Shown here piece after piece: positions 1-8,500 of a stretch of 64,000 nt of DNA. The notes under the pieces were generated by a model. The model worked only from the letters and a program-made list of their open reading frames with translations, was not told the DNA's origin and did no database searches. The DNA is from Proteobacteria bacterium UBA2363. Its GTDB lineage: Bacteria > Pseudomonadota > Gammaproteobacteria > Xanthomonadales > UBA2363. Made by a program: the position numbers and the translations under genes. Within the stretch, counting starts at the first letter, position 1, and the number at the start of each line of letters is the position of its first letter. The stretch is from NCBI GenBank assembly GCA_002344355.1, contig DDTN01000002.1, positions 19,593 to 83,592 on the forward strand, in the 5' to 3' direction.

Positions 1-1
1 G

Positions 2-670
2 GTGGCCGCGGTCCTGCTGGTGTTCGTGCTGCTGGTGCCGTTCGCCCGCCAGATCTACGCGGTGCTGGCGCAGCCGCTGCTGGGGCGCCTGCCCGAGGGC
101 AGCCAGCTGGTCGCCATCGAGGTCGCCGGGCCGTTCCTGACGCCGATCAAGATGGCCTTCTTCGTCGCCCTGCTGGCGACCATGCCCTACATCCTCTACC
201 AGGCCTGGGCCTTCGTGGCGCCCGCCCTGTACCGGCACGAGAAGCGGCTGGCGGTGCCGTTGCTGGTGTCCAGCACCCTGCTGTTCTACCTGGGCTGCGC
301 ATTCGCCTTCTTCCTGGTGATGCCCGTGGTCTTCACCTTCATCGCCAGCATGACCCCGGAAGGGGTGGCGATGATGACCGACATCGGCCGCTACCTGGAC
401 TTCGTGCTGATGCTGTTCCTGGCGTTCGGGCTCAGCTTCGAGGTGCCGGTGGCCACCGTCATAGTCGTCGCCACCGGCTGGATGGACGTCGCACGGCTGC
501 GCAGCAGCCGCCCCTACGTGATCGTCGGCGCCTTCGTCATCGGAGCCATCGTCACGCCGCCCGACGTGCTCTCGCAGATCATGCTGGCGGTGCCGATGTG
601 GCTGCTGTTCGAGCTCGGCCTGATCGCCGCCGCCCGCCTGGTCGTGCGACGCGGCGACGCGGGCGGCTGA
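2..670 (+). CDS. tatC: Sec-independent translocase subunit TatC (5' end cut off)
   Basis: TatC is the multi-spanning inner-membrane receptor that recognises twin-arginine signal peptides and nucleates the Tat channel. The 222 residues seen hold the usual hydrophobic spans and the family block ALYRHEKRL, whose glutamate matches the one involved in signal-peptide binding in E. coli. TatC is normally about 250 residues, so some 25-30 N-terminal residues lie outside the window and the GTG at position 2 is not the real start. The protein ends soon after the last span. Two likely Tat substrates, a multicopper oxidase and a DctP protein, are encoded further along. Confidence 0.93.
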   Translation: MAAVLLVFVLLVPFARQIYAVLAQPLLGRLPEGSQLVAIEVAGPFLTPIKMAFFVALLATMPYILYQAWAFVAPALYRHEKRLAVPLLVSSTLLFYLGCAFAFFLVMPVVFTFIASMTPEGVAMMTDIGRYLDFVLMLFLAFGLSFEVPVATVIVVATGWMDVARLRSSRPYVIVGAFVIGAIVTPPDVLSQIMLAVPMWLLFELGLIAAARLVVRRGDAGG

Positions 671-714
671 GCCTGGAGCGTCGCCGCGACGCCCGTCGGC
701 AGCGGCGGGACGAA

Positions 715-746
715 GCCGGGGCGCGACGACCGCCGCCAGCCCCGGC
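715..746 (+). terminator. GC hairpin after tatC, possible terminator
   Basis: GCCGGGGC at 715-722 pairs perfectly with GCCCCGGC at 739-746. Only a weak GATTTC follows, so intrinsic termination is uncertain; the hairpin may instead stop 3' decay. Confidence 0.35.
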
Positions 747-776
747 CGGGACGTGATTTCACTGCGCAACTTGTGC

Positions 777-935
777 TATAAGGCGCCATTGCGGGCATCC
801 GGTCGCATTGGTCCGGTTGTCCGCAATGGCGACGCGTTTCACCTGTGGACTCCGGGGGTCGCGCCCCGACTCCACGCGCCTTGCGGCAAGGGTGTGCGCG
901 CCGCCTGCGGCCCGGTCCCGACTGGGGCCGGACGG
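777..935 (+). promoter_or_regulatory. Candidate promoter and multi-hairpin RNA leader
   Basis: This gene-free stretch upstream of the small gene at 976 has a -10-like TATAAG at 777-782 and then three strong hairpins. The first pairs 785-794 with 821-830 (10 bp, perfect) around an inner CCGG/CCGG pair. The second pairs 845-857 with 864-875 with one bulge and one mismatch. The third pairs 912-919 with 924-931 around a GACT loop. A second -10-like TACCAT lies at 950-955, close to the ATG. The region could be a structured leader or a separate small RNA. No T tract follows the last hairpin. Confidence 0.45.
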
Positions 936-975
936 CTCTCGACCATTCCTACCATTCCAACGAGATCACCCGACC

Positions 976-1227
976 ATGAGCACCGAACCCGCCGATGACA
1001 CCCGCGACGCCAGCCTGCGCGTCGCCAAGCGCTACCGCGATTCCCTGAAGGCCGTTGCCGCCGTGATGGGGCGTCCGCTCTACGACGTCACCAACGAGGC
1101 GATCGAGCTCTACCTCGAGACCCTCAAGCTCAACGACACCATCAAGCAGTGGCGCACGCGCGCGCGCGCCAACGCCGCCGCGGTGACCCCGAAGAAGCGT
1201 CCGGCCAGCAAGCGCGCCGCCGGCTGA
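976..1227 (+). CDS. Small basic protein of unknown function, possibly ribbon-helix-helix-like
   Basis: The product has 83 residues. ATG 976 is chosen because the frame upstream of it looks non-coding and runs through the structured leader. Residues about 13-57 look like a short compact domain: SLRVAKRYRDSLKAVAAVMG followed by a helix with TNEAIELYLETL. This resembles the strand-helix-helix order of small DNA-binding proteins, which is an inference. The C-terminal 25 residues are rich in lysine, arginine and alanine and could bind nucleic acid. It stands alone between tatC and glyQ. No family is recognised with certainty. Confidence 0.7.
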   Translation: MSTEPADDTRDASLRVAKRYRDSLKAVAAVMGRPLYDVTNEAIELYLETLKLNDTIKQWRTRARANAAAVTPKKRPASKRAAG

Positions 1228-1240
1228 CGCCGTTCCACCG

Positions 1241-1299
1241 GCGGGGGCGCGTCCTGCGCCCTTGCCGGGATAGGGGCGCACGGCTCCGCGCGCCCCCGC
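1241..1299 (+). terminator. Nested inverted repeat after the small gene
   Basis: GCGGGGGCGCG at 1241-1251 pairs perfectly with 1289-1299, and inside it TGCGCCC at 1255-1261 pairs with GGGCGCA at 1274-1280. It begins 14 bases after the stop codon at 1227, so it is a likely 3' end structure, although no T tract follows. Confidence 0.45.
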
Positions 1300-1632
1300 G
1301 ATCCCGCCTTCGTCCCCTCGCACGCGACCGCGCCCGCGGCGTGGACGGCACCCGCCACAGCCCGTTCCCTCTCCCCGGAGCGGGTCCCCGCGCCAACCCA
1401 CCGGCGCCCGCCCGCCTGCCGGAAGTCCACCCTCCTGGTCGTTCGTGCAGCCACCCGCCGTCCCGCGCATGTCCGGACAGGCGCCAGGCGATTCAACCGC
1501 TTGCGCCCCAGCACCGCCGGACCGGCATTCGTGGCCGCAGCCGGCAAGCCGTGCTCCGGCCGCACGCCGGCCGCGGGCGACCGGCACCCCGCCGCTATAC
1601 TTTCAGGCTTTGCCGCCGAGCCCGGAGCGCGC
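1300..1632. other. Gene-free stretch upstream of glyQ
   Basis: I see no supported gene here; the open frames on both strands have no recognisable product. The only visible signal is a -10-like TATACT at 1596-1601, which would give glyQ a leader of about 25 bases. No clear -35 box is seen. GGAG at 1624-1627 is a plausible ribosome binding site for GTG 1633. Confidence 0.5.
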
Positions 1633-2538
<906 letters not shown>

Positions 2539-2620
2539 TCCGGCACGATCCACCCCGCCGGCGCGCCGCGCGCCGGCACCGGCCGCGCCCGGCGCGACCC
2601 TCCAGGCACCAGGACACACC

Positions 2621-4831
2621 ATGAGCCAGACACTGCCGTTGCTGATCGAACTGGGCTGCGAGGAGCTGCCGGTCAAGGCCCTGCCCGGGCTGGCCGCGGC
2701 GCTGGCCGACGGCGTGCACGCCGGGCTGGCCGCGCAGGGCATCGAGCTGCCGCGCGACGCCCTGCGCGCGCTGTACACGCCGCGCCGCCTGGCGGTGCTG
2801 GCCGACGCAGTGCCGGCCCTGCAGCCGACCCGGCAGACCGAGCTGCCCGGTCCCTACCTCAACATCGGCCTGGACGCCGACGGCCAGCCGACCCGCGCCC
2901 TGCTCGGCTTCGCGCAGAAGGCCGGGGTCGACTGGACCGCTCTGGCCCGCGGCACCGACGCCAAGGGCGAGCGCTTCGTGCTGCGCCAGGAGAACCCGGG
3001 GCGCGCCACCGCCGAACTGCTGCCCGAGGTGCTGGCCGCCGCGGTCAGGGGGCTGCCGATCCCCAAGCCGATGCGCTGGGGCGACCACGAGCACGCCTTC
3101 ATCCGCCCGGTGCACTGGCTTGTGGTGCTGCTCGGCGGCGACGTCGTCGACATGGAACTGCTGGGCGTGCGCAGCGGGCGGACCTCTTACGGCCATCGCT
3201 TCCATCATCCGGCGGCGGTCGCGCTGGGCACGCCGGGCGAGTACATGGACGCGCTGGAAAGAGCGAAGGTGATGGTCGATCCCGCGCGGCGCGCCGCCGC
3301 GATCGAATCCCTGGTCGACGCGGCCGCACGTGCGGCGGGTGGCCGGGCCCGCATCGACGCCGGCGTGCTCGAGGAGGTCAACTGCCTGGTGGAATGGCCG
3401 GTGGCGGTCGCCTGCCGCTTCGGGTCGGAGTTCCTGCGCGTGCCGCAGGAGGCCCTGGTGCTCACCATGGAGACCAACCAGAAATTCTTCCCGGTGCTGG
3501 ACGGGCGCGGCCAGCTCACCGAGCACTTCATCGGCATCGCCAACATCGCGTCCGCCGACCCGGCGCAGGTGCGCCAGGGCTACGAGCGCGTGATCCGCCC
3601 GCGCTTCGCCGACGCCGCCTTCTTCTTCGACGAGGACCGCAAGCAGGGCCTGTCGGCGATGAACGGGGAACTGGCCACGGTCACCTACCAGGCGAAGCTG
3701 GGCAGCCTGGCCGACAAGGCGGGCCGCGTCGCCGAGCTGGCGGCAGAGATCGCGCCTGCTGCCGGCGTCGATTCAAGATTGGCACGCCGCGCAGCACTGC
3801 TGTCCAAAGCGGACCTGCGCTCTCGCCTGGTCGGTGAATTCCCGGAACTTCAAGGCATTGCGGGACGCTACCTAGCTGTTGAGGATGCAGCTCTTGCAGA
3901 CCTTACTGAAAGTGACCGTCAAGCATTGGCAGTGGCACTGGACGAGGTCTACATGCCACGCAATGCTGGAGACGGCATCGCTGGCTCCCCGCTGGGACGT
4001 GTGTTGGCAGTGGCCGAGCGGCTGGACACGCTCGCCGGTGGCTTCGCGGCAGGACTCCGGCCGACCGGCAACAAGGATCCCTTCGCCCTGCGTCGAAGTG
4101 CGCTTGGCCTTGCCCGCTCACTTATCGAGAGCGACCTCGATCTCGATGTGACGGTTCTACTCGGGAACGCGATGGCCCTTGTGGAGGACGGCATGATCCG
4201 TGTCGCTGCACGCCATCAACGAGAGGCGACGGACCGCGCTCGTGACGAGGGCGTCCAAGTGTCCGCCAAGCAGTCCGGCACCATTGCGCTGCCCTCTCCC
4301 GGGGTGCTGAAGGAAGTCGGGGACTTCGTTGTCGAACGACTTCGCGGCTACTACGAGCAGCGCGACGGCTACGACACCCTGGTGTTCGATGCCGTGGCCG
4401 CCCTGCCGACCGGCTCCCTGGTCGACTTCGACCAGCGCTACCGCGCCCTGCTGCCGTTCGTGGGCGACGAGGCCTTCGCGGCGCTGGCCGCCGCCAACAA
4501 GCGCTGCGGCAACCTGCTGCGCAAGGCCCAGGAGGCCGGCGAAGCCGTCCCCGATGCGGTCGACCCGGCCCGCTTCGAGGTCGACGCCGAACGCGACCTG
4601 GCCGCGGCGCTGGCCGCCGCCGAGGACGACACCGCGCCGCTGTTCCAGGCCCGCCGGTACGAGGCGGCGCTGACCCGCCTGGCCGCGCTGCGGCCGGCGG
4701 TCGACGCCTTCTTCGACCAGGTGATGGTGATGGCCGAGGACCCGGCCGTGCGCGGCAACCGCCTGGCCCTGCTCGCGCGCCTGCACGGCCTGTTCGGCCG
4801 GATCGCCGACATCGGCCGGCTGGCCGGCTGA
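2621..4831 (+). CDS. glyS: Glycyl-tRNA synthetase beta chain, with a compositionally odd middle
   Basis: GlyS is the tRNA-binding beta subunit that works with GlyQ. The N-terminal part (LLIELGCEELPVKALPGL, then TPRRLAVLAD) and the C-terminal anticodon-binding part (FFDQVMVMAEDPAVRGNRLALL) are typical. At 736 residues it is longer than the E. coli protein (689). The extra length lies near residues 515-560, between FALRRSALGLAR and the RLRGYYEQRDGYDT block. DNA from about 3765 to 4345 is visibly less GC-rich and uses codons such as CTT, GTT and GCA that are rare in the flanks, although the frame stays intact. This suggests a recombined segment. Confidence 0.94.
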   Translation: MSQTLPLLIELGCEELPVKALPGLAAALADGVHAGLAAQGIELPRDALRALYTPRRLAVLADAVPALQPTRQTELPGPYLNIGLDADGQPTRALLGFAQKAGVDWTALARGTDAKGERFVLRQENPGRATAELLPEVLAAAVRGLPIPKPMRWGDHEHAFIRPVHWLVVLLGGDVVDMELLGVRSGRTSYGHRFHHPAAVALGTPGEYMDALERAKVMVDPARRAAAIESLVDAAARAAGGRARIDAGVLEEVNCLVEWPVAVACRFGSEFLRVPQEALVLTMETNQKFFPVLDGRGQLTEHFIGIANIASADPAQVRQGYERVIRPRFADAAFFFDEDRKQGLSAMNGELATVTYQAKLGSLADKAGRVAELAAEIAPAAGVDSRLARRAALLSKADLRSRLVGEFPELQGIAGRYLAVEDAALADLTESDRQALAVALDEVYMPRNAGDGIAGSPLGRVLAVAERLDTLAGGFAAGLRPTGNKDPFALRRSALGLARSLIESDLDLDVTVLLGNAMALVEDGMIRVAARHQREATDRARDEGVQVSAKQSGTIALPSPGVLKEVGDFVVERLRGYYEQRDGYDTLVFDAVAALPTGSLVDFDQRYRALLPFVGDEAFAALAAANKRCGNLLRKAQEAGEAVPDAVDPARFEVDAERDLAAALAAAEDDTAPLFQARRYEAALTRLAALRPAVDAFFDQVMVMAEDPAVRGNRLALLARLHGLFGRIADIGRLAG

Positions 4832-4934
4832 GGGCGAAGCCGGCCCGGCACCGGGCGCGCCCGGACGCCGGTGCATCGACCCGGCGGTAACGGTCGCGGT
4901 GCTAACGTGCCGGCTTTCCCCAAGGAGACCGGCC

Positions 4935-5489
4935 ATGCTCAGGATCGCCTTCATCGTCGGCAGCACCCGTCCCGGCCGCAAGGCCCGCGACGTCGCCCGC
5001 TGGGCGCACGGCCTGGCCGGCAAGCGCGGCGACGCGGACTACGCGGTCGTCGACATCGCCGACTTCGACCTGCCCCTGCTGGACGAGCCGGTGCCGCCCT
5101 CGCAGGGCAAGTACAGCAAGGACCACACCCGCGCCTGGTCGGCGGCGGTCGCGCCGTTCGACGGCTACGTGTTCGTCACCCCCGAGTACAACCACGCCAC
5201 CTCGGGCGCGCTGAAGAACGCCATCGACTTCCTCTACAAGGAATGGAACAACAAGGCGGCCGGCTTCATCGGCTACGGCAGCGCCGGCGGCAGCCGCGCC
5301 ATCGAGAACCTGCGCGCGATCTGCTCGGAACTGCAGATCGCCCACGTGCGCAGCCAGGTGATGCTATCGCTGTTCACCGACTTCGAGGAATTCACCCGCT
5401 TCAAGCCGGCCGCGCACCACGAGAAGTCGGTGAACGCCCTGCTCGACCAGCTGCTGGCCTGGGCCGGCGCCCTCAAGACCCTGCGCTGA
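4935..5489 (+). CDS. NADPH-dependent FMN reductase family protein
   Basis: This 184-residue flavodoxin-fold protein should bind FMN and reduce flavin, quinone or a similar acceptor with NAD(P)H. The phosphate-binding loop GSTRPGRKARDVARW is at the N-terminus, and the family motif TPEYNHATSGALKNAIDFL follows near residue 75. GYGSAGGSRAIENLR is also typical. ATG 4935 is supported by AAGGAGA at 4922-4928, six bases upstream. It is 103 bases after glyS in the same direction but probably has its own role. Members are annotated as quinone or azo reductases; the substrate cannot be told from sequence. Confidence 0.88.
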   Translation: MLRIAFIVGSTRPGRKARDVARWAHGLAGKRGDADYAVVDIADFDLPLLDEPVPPSQGKYSKDHTRAWSAAVAPFDGYVFVTPEYNHATSGALKNAIDFLYKEWNNKAAGFIGYGSAGGSRAIENLRAICSELQIAHVRSQVMLSLFTDFEEFTRFKPAAHHEKSVNALLDQLLAWAGALKTLR

Positions 5490-5547
5490 GCGCGCCGTTG
5501 CCGGGAAGCGCCTTGCCGCCCGGCGCCGCTGCCGCAGCGCGCCCGGG

Positions 5548-5571
5548 CGCCAGCGGTTTCCGGCGCTGGCG
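5548..5571. terminator. Hairpin between convergent genes
   Basis: CGCCAGCG at 5548-5555 pairs with CGCTGGCG at 5564-5571 between the FMN reductase gene and the convergent oxidoreductase beta gene. It could serve both strands. There is no T tract. Confidence 0.4.
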
Positions 5572-5615
5572 GCGGTCTCGCAGCGCGCGTCGGCAGGGGA
5601 CGGCGGCGGCCGGGA

Positions 5616-6671
5616 TCAGCGCAGGGCGGCGTTGATCTTCGCCAGGGCCGCGGCGCCCGGACACAGCTCGGCGGCGCCGAGCTGGTTGAGCGGCGTGGCC
5701 ACCGTGCCCAGGTGGCCGTGCAGGTCGGTTGCCGCCGGATCGACGTGCAGCAGGCCGGTGACCACCTCGCCGCGCGCCTGGTGCAGGTTGACGTAGGCCA
5801 TCGCCGCCAGGCGGTCGGTCGGGTCGTAGTCCGGGTCCAGCTTGCGCAGGCGCAGCACGCTGCCGTCGTGCTGGACCACGTCGATCGCCTCGCCCGGGTC
5901 GTAGTCGACCGCGATCGCCGCGCGGCCCTCGATCACGTCGAGGCGGTTGACCGCGTCGTTGTGCTCGCGCACGTAGTCGTAGCTCTTGGTGCTGCCGGCG
6001 TGGTTGTTGAAGGCCACGCAGGGGCTGATCACGTCGAGGATGGCGACGCCGCGATGGCCGAGCGCGCCCTTGATCAGCGGCACCAGTTGCGCCTTGTCGC
6101 CGGAGAAGCCGCGTGCCACGTAGGTGGCGCCCAGCTGCAGGGCCAGGCCGACCAGGTCGATCGGCGCGTCCGAGTTGGCGACGCCGCGCTTGGACACCGA
6201 GCCCTGGTCGGCGGTCGCCGAGAACTGGCCCTTGGTCAGGCCGTACACGCCGTTGTTCTCGACGATGTAGGCCATGTCGACGCCGCGCCGGATCGCGTGC
6301 ACGAACTGGCCCATGCCGATCGAGGCGGAATCGCCGTCGCCGGACACGCCGAGGTAGGTCAGCCCGCGGTTGGCCAGGTTGGCGCCGGTCAGCACCGAGG
6401 GCATGCGGCCGTGCACGGTGTTGAAGCCGTGCGAGTTGCCCAGGAAGTAGTCCGGCGTTTTGCTGCTGCAGCCGATGCCGGACAGCTTGGCGACCCGGTG
6501 CGGCTCGATGTCCAGCTCCCAGCAGGCCTGGATGATCGCCGCCGAGATCGAGTCGTGACCGCAGCCGGCGCACAGGGTGGAGACCTTGCCCTCGTAGTCG
6601 CGCCGGGTGTAGCCGACCGCGTTGCGGGACAGGCTGGGGTGGTGCAGCCTGGGCTTGGCGATCCAGGTCAT
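5616..6671 (-). CDS. 2-oxoacid:ferredoxin oxidoreductase, beta subunit (KorB-like)
   Basis: The beta subunit binds thiamine diphosphate and one 4Fe-4S cluster and decarboxylates a 2-oxoacid to its acyl-CoA with the alpha subunit. The 351 residues show cysteines C34 and C37 (CAGCGHD), C68 (SGIGCSS) and a later one in ISPCVAFNNH. The thiamine motif runs from GDGDSASIG to NNGVYGLTKGQ. ATG 6671 overlaps the stop of the alpha gene as ATGA, so the two are translationally coupled. The substrate could be 2-oxoglutarate or pyruvate; sequence alone does not decide. The window also encodes the NAD-linked pyruvate dehydrogenase E1, so this enzyme is not the only route. Confidence 0.9.
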   Translation of the reverse strand: MTWIAKPRLHHPSLSRNAVGYTRRDYEGKVSTLCAGCGHDSISAAIIQACWELDIEPHRVAKLSGIGCSSKTPDYFLGNSHGFNTVHGRMPSVLTGANLANRGLTYLGVSGDGDSASIGMGQFVHAIRRGVDMAYIVENNGVYGLTKGQFSATADQGSVSKRGVANSDAPIDLVGLALQLGATYVARGFSGDKAQLVPLIKGALGHRGVAILDVISPCVAFNNHAGSTKSYDYVREHNDAVNRLDVIEGRAAIAVDYDPGEAIDVVQHDGSVLRLRKLDPDYDPTDRLAAMAYVNLHQARGEVVTGLLHVDPAATDLHGHLGTVATPLNQLGAAELCPGAAALAKINAALR

Positions 6672-8500
6672 GTCACGCGCTCCGGTTGCGGGCGGACCGG
6701 GCTGGCGCCCAGCACCGCGGTGATCGCGTCGACGATGAAGCGCGCGGTGATCGGCGTGCCGTCGTAGTGCAGCACCGGGACCAGGCGCGCCGGATCGACG
6801 CCGAACTCGTTGACCAGCAGCATGCGCATCTGGCCGTCGGCGTTCTGCTCGACCACGAACACGCGCTCGTGGCCCTCGATGAACTCCAGCACCGACTGCG
6901 GGAACGGGAAGGCGCGCAGGCGCAGGGCATCCAGGTGCAGGCCGGCGGCGGCCAGCGCGGCCAGCGCCTCGGCCATCGCCGGGCTGGTCGAGCCGTAGTG
7001 GATGACGCCGGCGCGGGCGCCCTGGGCCGCCGCGGCCGGCACCGGCGCCGGCACCAGACCGGCGGCGGTGCGCCACTTCCGGCGCAGCCGCTCGATGTTG
7101 TAGACGTAGTCGGGGCCGCGCTCGGAGTAGCGCGCCCAGGGATCCTTGGTGGTGCCGCGGGTGAAGAAGGCGCCGCGGGTCGGGTGGGTGCCCGGCCAGG
7201 TCCGCCAGGGGATGCCGTCGCCGTCGGCGTCCAGGTAGCGTCCGAACTCGCGGCCGTCCTCCAGCTGCTCTGCGGACAGCACCTTGCCGCGGTCGTACCG
7301 GCGCGCATCGTCCCAGGCCAGCGGCGCGCACAGCCGCTGGTTCATGCCGATGTCGAGGTCGGTCATCAGGAACACCGGTGTCTGCAGGCGGTCGGCCAGG
7401 TCGAGGGCGTCGGCGGCGAACGCGAAGCACTCGGTTGGATCCTCGGGAAACAGCATCACGTGCCGGGTGTCGCCGTGCGAGGCATAGGCGCAGGACAGCA
7501 GGTCGGCCTGCTGGGTGCGGGTCGGCATGCCGGTCGACGGCCCGCCGCGCTGGACGTTGACGATGGTTGCCGGGATCTCGGCCATGTAGGCCAGGCCGAT
7601 GAACTCGGTCATCAGCGACACGCCCGGGCCGGAAGTCGCCGTGAACGCGCGGGCGCCGTTCCAGCCGGCGCCCACCACCATGCCGATCGAGGCGATCTCG
7701 TCCTCCGCCTGGATGATGGCGTGACGGTTGCCGTCCTCGCCGGCACGGAACTTCTGGCAGTACTTCTGGAACGCCTCGGCGACCGAGGACGAGGGCGTGA
7801 TCGGGTACCAGGCGCACACGGTGGCGCCGCCGTAGACCATGCCCAGCGCCACCGCGGCGTTGCCCTCCATGAAGATGCGCTCGCCGACCGCGTCGGCGGC
7901 GCGCACCTGCAGGCCGATGCCGTCCGGGAAGTGCGCCAGGGCGTGGGCGCGGCCGAGGTCCAGGGCGCCGAGGTTGGCCTCCAGCAGCTTTTCCTTGCCC
8001 CGGTACTGCTCGCCGACCAGGCGCACGATGGCCTCGCGGTCGATGCCCAGCAGCACCGACAGCACGCCCAGGTACATGATGTTCTTGAACAGCTGGCGCT
8101 GCCGCGGGTCCTGGTAGTGCTCGGCGCAGATCCGGGTCAGCGGCACGCCGAGCACGACGATGTCGTCGCGCAGGCGGCCCGGCGGCAGCGGCCGGCTGCT
8201 GTCGTACAGCAGGTAGCCGCCCGCAGGGAGCTCGGCGACGTCGGCGTCCCAGGTCTGCGGGTTCATCTGCACCAGCAGGTCGACGCCGCCGCGCCGGCCC
8301 AGCCAGCCGGCTTCGCTGACGCGCACCTCGTACCAGGTCGGCAGTCCCTGGATGTTGGACGGGAAGATGTTGCGCGGGCTGACCGGCACGCCCATGCGCA
8401 GGATCGCCCGCGCGAACAGCTCGTTCGCCGAGGCCGAACCGGAACCGTTGACGTTGGCGAACTTGACGACGAAGTCGTTGACCGCGGCGATCGGCGTCAT
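6668..8500 (-). CDS. 2-oxoacid:ferredoxin oxidoreductase, fused gamma-alpha subunit (KorA-like)
   Basis: This 610-residue subunit joins a gamma domain (about residues 1-190, beginning VVKFANVNGSGSASANELFA) to the alpha domain, which starts near FMEGNAAVALGMVYGG. Hallmarks of the alpha domain are WYPITPSSSVAEAF, IIQAEDEIASIGMVVGAGWNG, ATSGPGVSLMTEF and the CoA-side loop RGGPSTGMPTRTQQADL. The C-terminal swivelling domain ends the protein. It lies between the FAD/iron-sulfur gene and the beta gene, and both junctions are 4-base ATGA overlaps. The fused gamma-alpha form is common in KorA-type enzymes. Confidence 0.91.
   Translation of the reverse strand: MTPIAAVNDFVVKFANVNGSGSASANELFARAILRMGVPVSPRNIFPSNIQGLPTWYEVRVSEAGWLGRRGGVDLLVQMNPQTWDADVAELPAGGYLLYDSSRPLPPGRLRDDIVVLGVPLTRICAEHYQDPRQRQLFKNIMYLGVLSVLLGIDREAIVRLVGEQYRGKEKLLEANLGALDLGRAHALAHFPDGIGLQVRAADAVGERIFMEGNAAVALGMVYGGATVCAWYPITPSSSVAEAFQKYCQKFRAGEDGNRHAIIQAEDEIASIGMVVGAGWNGARAFTATSGPGVSLMTEFIGLAYMAEIPATIVNVQRGGPSTGMPTRTQQADLLSCAYASHGDTRHVMLFPEDPTECFAFAADALDLADRLQTPVFLMTDLDIGMNQRLCAPLAWDDARRYDRGKVLSAEQLEDGREFGRYLDADGDGIPWRTWPGTHPTRGAFFTRGTTKDPWARYSERGPDYVYNIERLRRKWRTAAGLVPAPVPAAAAQGARAGVIHYGSTSPAMAEALAALAAAGLHLDALRLRAFPFPQSVLEFIEGHERVFVVEQNADGQMRMLLVNEFGVDPARLVPVLHYDGTPITARFIVDAITAVLGASPVRPQPERVT

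Noticed and set aside
753..998. Short plus-strand open frame between tatC and the small gene
   Set aside because: It runs through strong hairpins, has no ribosome binding site and no recognisable product; the frame starting at 976 fits better.
3765..4345. Frameshift or pseudogene in glyS
   Set aside because: The frame is open throughout and conserved blocks resume in phase; composition differs but the gene looks functional.
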